From Platynereis dumerilii (lineage: Eukaryota; Annelida; Polychaeta; Phyllodocida; Nereididae): a stretch of 64,000 nt of DNA. Where the stretch lies: NCBI GenBank assembly GCA_026936325.1, contig JAPTHN010000001.1, forward strand, positions 5,220,560 through 5,284,559, in the 5' to 3' direction. The notes under the pieces were generated by a model. That model saw nothing but the letters and a program-made list of their open reading frames with translations, searched no databases and had not been told where the DNA came from. Of the stretch, positions 58,780-64,000 are shown one piece after another. Made by a program: the position numbers and the translations under genes. Each line of letters starts with the position of its first letter. The first letter of the stretch is position 1.

Positions 58780-60605
58780 CAAGCAAAATGCTTCTGGAAC
58801 AAAAGTAGTGAAACTTTTCTTGTATTAGGTCACTGATCAAAAGTGCAGATTGGCTGTATCTATAAGATACAGTGCAGTACCAAATTATGAAAGTTATGCA
58901 AAATAAGGCAAAAACGTCAGTATATCAGAAAGTACAGTGCATCCACAAGCAACCATTTCTATCATAAAGCCTGTCTGTATATCGAAACCTTTCATTTTTT
59001 AAATATGTCTATGAGTTTTGACAGAGAACTTTTTTTTTGGAATCTCTCTCTTGATGGTGCACAAAAATGTATGGGCAATTTGTACACATGGAGAGAAATT
59101 CCATGAATGGGAGCACACATTTACTTTTGCATCACTGGTTGCATGTGATGGCTTCTAAAAGCACATTTGTCAGATATCTCAACTCAACTGCATTGCTTTT
59201 TCTATTTAAGATGAAATAAAAAGATTCCTGGAATCTGTATGATCATCCCGGATAAATTCTATTACATTTGTGGTGAAATGACTTCTGTCTCACTAAAGTG
59301 CAATATATGTATTTAACTACAGTGGTTAAAAACTTAAAAGGCCTTCAACACACTTAGGTTTCAAAGCTTGATGTAAGGACCAAATTTTGGCCTCACGCTA
59401 TTGTTGTAAGACAAGTGTAGCTGAACTCCAGCAGTGGCTTAACATGAAAAGAAAACCTATGCCCTTTGCAATCCGAGTGGTTTGGCGAGAACCGACATGT
59501 AACAGTAGCAACAATTACTATTACTTTTGTATGATTTCAAATGGAACAGTAACAGCAAAGAATTGGACTGTGGCTTATTATCCAAGTAATTATTCTATCA
59601 GCTCCTGGCCCTGTACTACATGGATGTGAATTCCTGTTCATTTAGAATCATGTACACTCTGGACACAGCTGATGATCATGATGATTACCAGGATTCCGTT
59701 GGCCCTGTCCAATCAACATTAGCTTACCCTGACTTTCTCCTGGACCACACCTCATATCACTGTGTGAACTGAATGACCTGTTCAGAGATTTGGAGCTAAA
59801 GTTAAAATTTATCAAACTGCATTCCCAAGTAGTATTTTTTCATACTTTGAAAATGGCGACTCATTCAAATTTGGCATTTGCAACTAAAACATTGCAGCAT
59901 TTGACAATGTATTTGAGGTATGGAGAAGTAAAGTAACAGTGAAGAATCTGATACCATGCAATTGTTGCATTTCTTTGGAAGTAATACATGATTCTTGATA
60001 CTGAAAAGGTGAAGTGGATATGTAAAGTAATAATACCTTTTGTTATTGGATTTGTCTTTTCTACCAGTAGAGTTAACTACAAAGGAATTTTGAAAATAAT
60101 ATAATACAAAATTCCATTGGAGTTAGCATCAGAAACTTGCCTCAATAATTATCATTCCTTTACTTGACAAATGAAGTGAAGCATTACAAATCAGAATACT
60201 TTCAAATGACAGGTGTCATCAATCACTTTCTTGGAGATTCCATTAATTTCTTAAGGATCTGAACGAAATGAATCATTGAAACTAAATCATGCCAGTGTTT
60301 GCTCACAATGCTATTGATGGATGTCAAACCAAATGAAGATCAGGCAAGCTTTGTTTGTGTTACTTCTAAAATCATGGGAATGGAAATATTAGCCCCTACC
60401 TTTCCTTGTAGTTATGAATGGTAACAATATATCAACATTTTATATATATGGTGTATTTGTGCTCACTACCACGCTTGAATACAATTATGAACCTCATATC
60501 GCTAAATTTTATCGCTAAATTTTTCAATTAGTTTCTCAACGTCTGTCTTGCTCATCTGAGCAGAGTTGTGCAACAAGTTGTATGTACATCTGTGACAGGA
60601 AGCAT
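58780..60605. repeat. Partial unit D
   Basis: 58,780-59,700 is collinear with unit A 12,060-13,020. 59,830-60,480 then matches 14,940-15,800 (and C 43,980-44,640), skipping the intervening 1.9 kb. 60,480-60,605 matches 50,575-50,950 without the MITE. It ends at the Tc1 insertion in AGGAAGCATA. Confidence 0.7.
59387..59812 (+). pseudogene. Decayed WREP...CYFC / PHLI...ELNDL orphan protein, copy 2
   Basis: The frame at 59,387-59,629 reads CCKTSVAELQQWLNMKRK, MPFAIRVVWREP, YYFCMISNGT and then YPSN before closing. After changes of frame, 59,745-59,798 reads PHLISLCELNDLFRDLEL. From memory, invertebrate genomes encode many uncharacterised proteins with exactly this order: CC..C...L..W, PF.IPM.WREP, CYFC, PN.PSA, then PHLI.Q.ELNDLVRDL. 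The second block strengthens the identification made at 12,690. At least two frame disruptions are present. Function is unknown; such genes often behave as dispersed multicopy families. Confidence 0.6.
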
Positions 60606-60606
60606 A

Positions 60607-61815
60607 CAGTTGTTCTTGAAAGTTTCTGAACCCCTGACACTTCTAACCTTATTTGTGCACTACTCTCTAACAAACAAGGGAATAGCTTAAACATTGGGTT
60701 CATAATGAAACTTAACACCATCTCTTATGTGTGAACAACTATTCATAACAAATAATGACATTTAGAAATGATTTTAGGATGAAAGGTTCCAAAACTGCAT
60801 GTATATATTTTTCATTATTTGGCATGTTCACGAATTCGTGGAGGTGTAAAAACGAGCATGTACGAGTTCGTGGATGTGAAAAAACGAGCATAAGTGCTCG
60901 TGTATATGTAATAACTAACACTCGTGGATGTGCTTTATTATTCATTCGTGGACCTGCCAATACTAACATTCGTGGAGGTGTTAAAGGTTTCAGTTTTAAG
61001 GTCAAAATTAGGTTTAGGGTTAGTTTTAGCCAAGTTTAGGGTTAGTATGTTCGTAATTACACTTTTACAAATTCGTAAATGACAATATATGACACTTCCA
61101 CGAATGTCAAATTCGTGTACATGTTCGTTTTTGCAGGTTTACAAATTCGTACACATGCAAAATATTGAAAAATATATACCTCAAAACTGTGTGTTCAAAA
61201 GTTTCTGAACTCTTCTGAAACATATACAATCAACAACTTGTGTGTTCCCCTTTTGCTGAATTAAATTCATTCAAACACTTCTTATGGTTTTGGATCAACA
61301 ATTGGCAGATTATCTGTGGGATTGTTTACCATTCTTCAAGAGAGTATTCTCTTAACCCGCCTAAGCTGGTGGGTCAGCTGACGTGGACTACTCTGTCAAA
61401 TCTGACCAAGGCATATCTATTGCGTTCCGATCGGGAAACTGTCCAGGCCATTTTAGAACCCTAAGTTTGACGGATTTCCAGCAATTCTTATTGGATTTGC
61501 TTGTATACTATGGGTAATAGTCTGCTGGAAGACCCACTAGCGGCCAAGTTTCAGGCTTACAAGTGAAAGCTTTACGTTTTCTTAGTGCATATCTTGATAT
61601 TTCTCAGAATTCATTATGCTATCAACAATAGTTCATTCTCCTGTCCCATTTATAGCAAAACAACCCCATACTATGATGGAGCCACCATTATCTTTCACAG
61701 TTCGGAGGATGTTCTGTTCCTTGAAAGCAGCACCTTCAGGACGCCAGATGTAGCAATTTTGACTGTGGCCTAAAGGTTTGATTGTTAATTCGTCTGTCCA
61801 CAGGACATGGTTTAA
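60607..61815 (-). mobile_element. Tc1-like transposon (minus strand), decayed
   Basis: Starts at a TA (60,605-60,606) with CAGTTGTTCTTGAAAGTTTC as terminal repeat. The minus strand carries the C-terminal part of a Tc1 transposase: VLWTDE and CYIWRPEG...TVKDNGGSIIVWGCFA (61,803-61,640), then YTSKSNKNCWKS, VLKWPGQFPDRNAID.PWSDL-like residues (about 61,500-61,380) and a LEEW..IP..C end (about 61,330). Several stops and shifts are present. The N-terminal DNA-binding half is missing. Confidence 0.8.
60801..61179. mobile_element. Foldback MITE nested in the Tc1 remnant
   Basis: Left arm GTATATATTTTTCATTATTT...CATGTTCACGAATTCGTG and right arm ...ATGCAAAATATTGAAAAATA form imperfect inverted repeats of about 90 bp. 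The interior repeats ATTCGTGGANGTG four to five times and includes GGTTTAGGGTTAG words. It separates the Tc1 coding end from its terminal repeat, so it inserted later. Confidence 0.6.
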
Positions 61816-62148
61816 GTAATCATATGCAATTCATCAAGACTATTTTTAGTGAAGTACAGCCAGGTTCCTTGTGCTTTACTGCCAAAACTGCAACGGCAAT
61901 GTCCAACATCTGAAAGGTGCTGGTTCAAAGAACAGAACACCCTCCCAAATATGAAAGATAACGGTGGATCCATCATGGTATGAAGTTGTTTTGCTACAAA
62001 TGGGTCAGAAAAATGAAATATTGTTGACAACATAATGAATTCTGAGAAATATCACGTTTTGTTGAATAATGATGCTTGGCACAAAATAAAGTGGAAACAA
62101 ATCCAAATGTGTCGACTGTCCTCATTTTCTGTAGACACCCTGTAGATT
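61816..62148 (+). mobile_element. Second Tc1 transposase remnant, inverted
   Basis: The plus strand from about 61,940 reads MKDNGGSIMV then SCFATNGSEK, NIVDNIMNSEKYHVLLNND and AWHKIKW, clearly related to the minus-strand copy just upstream but diverged from it. The two remnants are arranged head to head. The right terminal repeat is not found; E3 sequence resumes near 62,150. Confidence 0.75.
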
Positions 62149-62149
62149 T

Positions 62150-63020
62150 TTCATAAATAACATGAACAGATGGACAATATTACCAGATCTTGCTAGAGGT
62201 AAAAAATGAAGAGCTCTGCATGTCAGACATGATAAAAATTAGTGTCATTTACATAAATGTGGCCCCACTGGTCCTGATGCTTGGCTTGATTGTATGATTG
62301 AGAGGCCTGGAGAGCTATGGCTCTGCCTTATCTGGCAACATAATTATGCATCTCTGGGACCAGTTTGTCAATGGTGCTATCTCCTGAGGCAATATTATAT
62401 AGACAAATTTGAGCATTTGAGAGCAGCCGGTGCTTAGAAATGGTAAATATTCAATGTGTCTTAACTGTTTTAGTGTCTTTTGGCCCAAAGTTGGACCGAA
62501 TGGCAAAGTTGACCATTTTGAGAGCAGATGGTGAGCCCCAATGATCTGTGGCATTTGGAGCAGATGAGGTCAGGTATCAGGGGGTTGAATCAGGCGTGCA
62601 GGCAATGGTCCTCCACTAAGCCCGGATCTGACCGTTTACAGTCTTGGGAAAACCACAACTATGACATTGTCTGACACAGCAGCCTCTGCTTGTCAATCAA
62701 GCAGAAAATGGCCACTTAGATTCATGTTGACAGAATATCATTTTGCGGTATACTGATATGTTGATTTTGAAAGACATCAGTTAGCTCCTTCAGACTGGTT
62801 GAATAACTGCTTAAAATGGAAATGACATAATGCAATTGCATAAATTTGGTAGCTACGAATAATTAATTAAGAGTCATTGTTTTGATTGTAATATTTTTTT
62901 TGTAAATTGTTACCGAAAAGTTGAAAAATAGTACTTTCAGAACTCCCTGCTGCTTCAGTAATATTGAAGAGGTCTTTGAAATCAAGAACCTTAAGATTAG
63001 AATATACACATAAATTGATA
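62150..63020. repeat. E3 partial copy of the 5-kb repeat
   Basis: Collinear with 47,455-48,140 and 52,600-53,290 (AAAATGAAGAGCTCTGCATG, GGACCAGTTTGTCAATGG, TCAATCAAGCAGAAAATGG). A P module lies at about 62,520-62,750. The rest to about 63,000 diverges and nothing is recognised. Confidence 0.7.
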
Positions 63021-63355
63021 TGACAGGAAGCATAGCTGTGCATGTGATTATCGTAACTGAAGATCCACAGCATGGTTCTGCTCAAAGCTGATATCAGATG
63101 GTTAACACTTGGGATGTGCTAACTACTGACAAGCTGTCTCTGTTCGGGACTGACAGGTGGCAGCAATATGTTGACAGTCCCTGGAAGCATGGTTGCTGGC
63201 AAAGATCCAGTCCACAGCTTTGAATGAAAATGTTTGGAAATCATGAGACAAAAAGAAAGTTTTGAAACTTTAGCATAAAATTTGCCTGTAAAACGGATGA
63301 TTTTACTCATCAGAAGTTTGATGGTACTCAATCTCCTTGTGCCATTTAGTGCATG

Positions 63356-63898
63356 TTAAATTGTGGTCAGAAAAGTGTCCAAAAAGAATGTTCTGGGCAA
63401 TTCCGTAAAGTCGGACGTACAGATCAGACACTTTAACAGCTTGTATAGCCCTACCATTACATGTTTGCCATTCCATTGTAAAATAGGTATGAGGCCCTGT
63501 GGCAGGGCTTTAAAACAAGCCATCAACCAAAGCTGAAAGTGCAATAGGAGCTGAGCCACAGGACAAATTGCATCGTGTCGGACGTACACAGAGAAATGGC
63601 ACTTTTCTGACTTGATGACTCGTCTCTCAAAACTCTGTGATTTATATGGAGAAAAATTAATCAACTGACCTGTATTATCAAGAAAACTATTTAAGGCATC
63701 AGCCAGGTTAATTTCCATGGCGATATTGTCATTTTTCATAAAGCTGTAGCCATTTATATTCCGTGTCGGACGTACACATTTTTCGTGTCGGACGTATGCA
63801 TGTGAATTGCTAGTGTAGAGGATGCCAGCAGTGCATTGATGATCCACAATTTTCATTTTTTCTTCAAAGTTGAGTTCTTTCCAATAATTATCATCCAT
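63356..63898 (-). CDS. Unassigned 180-codon open frame with embedded DNA motif
   Basis: A minus-strand frame of 180 codons from MDDNYWKELNFEEKMKIVD at 63,898 to a stop at 63,356, the second longest in the window. No domain, signal peptide or clear membrane segment is recognised (LLLHFQLWLMACF is the most hydrophobic stretch). It is unusual in containing copies of TACGTCCGACACG (minus sense). These are read as YVRHE, YVRHD and, in a different frame, VRPTRN, so the motif is conserved as DNA and not as peptide. It may be a genuine exon, or a chance frame in a motif-bearing element. Low confidence as a gene. Confidence 0.25.
   Translation of the reverse strand: MDDNYWKELNFEEKMKIVDHQCTAGILYTSNSHAYVRHEKCVRPTRNINGYSFMKNDNIAMEINLADALNSFLDNTGQLINFSPYKSQSFERRVIKSEKCHFSVYVRHDAICPVAQLLLHFQLWLMACFKALPQGLIPILQWNGKHVMVGLYKLLKCLICTSDFTELPRTFFLDTFLTTI
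63409..63797. repeat. Four scattered CGTGTCGGACGTAC motifs
   Basis: Occurrences are 63,409-63,420 (AGTCGGACGTAC), 63,574-63,590 (CGTGTCGGACGTACACA), 63,762-63,777 (CGTGTCGGACGTACAC) and 63,784-63,797 (CGTGTCGGACGTAT), all in the same orientation. A CpG-rich 12-17-mer repeated this often in 400 bp of AT-rich DNA is not expected by chance. Confidence 0.75.
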
Positions 63899-64000
63899 GA
63901 AATGGCTTCAGCATTGCATATTTGTGCCAAATGGGATGTCTCAAACATTAAGTTATTTTCACTATTTTTACCCTTAAATTTACAGCATTTTTAGCACAGA

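Noticed and set aside
1-64000. CRISPR arrays, rRNA, operons, phage, LTR or Polinton-like elements
   Set aside because: No regularly spaced direct repeats with unique spacers, no rRNA-like sequence, and no gag, integrase, capsid or long terminal repeats were seen; the composition and repeats are those of an animal genome.

Overview
This is an AT-rich, intron- and intergenic-like stretch of an animal genome. It has no operons, long ORFs are scarce, and many small transposons with target-site duplications can be read directly. The content (CR1/L2-type LINE reverse transcriptases ending in short tandem repeats, hAT, Tc1/mariner and Harbinger-like elements, tRNA-derived SINEs, a GCGCTATATAAAT plus ATT-repeat SINE tail) suggests a marine invertebrate, perhaps an echinoderm or other invertebrate deuterostome. 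That assignment is low confidence. No complete host protein-coding gene could be established.

The layout is dominated by large tandem duplication. Three head-to-tail copies of a unit of about 13-15 kb fill the first two thirds: A (about 3.48-18.7 kb), B (about 18.9-33.76 kb) and C (about 33.77-46.5 kb). Ordered landmarks recur in each. A partial fourth copy (D) lies at 58.78-60.6 kb. From about 45.6 to 55.9 kb a shorter unit of about 5 kb is repeated (E1, E2), with a fragment E3 at 62.15-63.1 kb. Older diverged similarity inside each large unit shows that the large unit is built from ancestral subunits of about 4-5 kb. A core of about 1.9 kb (6.6-8.5, 22.1-24.0 and 34.7-36.6 kb) is visibly better conserved and more GC-rich than its flanks.

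Because the units are paralogous, most transposon insertions can be called against an empty site in a sister unit. Examples are two hAT-like elements with 8-bp duplications (18,997 and 40,850), a 5'-truncated CR1-like LINE with an open reverse-transcriptase frame (27,123-29,146), an L2/CR1-like LINE carrying a 660-bp inverted-repeat element (24.76-26.07 kb), a CACTA-like element (32,409), a Harbinger-like element (20,647), a 1.3-kb mariner-sized element (41,908), a TA-flanked MITE family (15,168 and 50,622), a SINE with 15-bp duplications (17,518), and an inverted pair of Tc1 transposase remnants (60.6-62.1 kb).

Possible host or orphan coding material is limited. It comprises a Cys/His-rich exon-like module in five copies, a minus-strand exon-like block with good splice signals in unit A, two decayed copies of a conserved WREP...CYFC / PHLI..ELNDL protein block (12.7 and 59.4 kb), a possible Cys-rich exon at 58.2 kb, and an unassigned 180-residue minus-strand frame at 63.4-63.9 kb that contains a striking repeated DNA motif. 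No CRISPR, rRNA, genuine tRNA gene or bacterial feature was seen. No retroviral, LTR or Polinton-like element was recognised.
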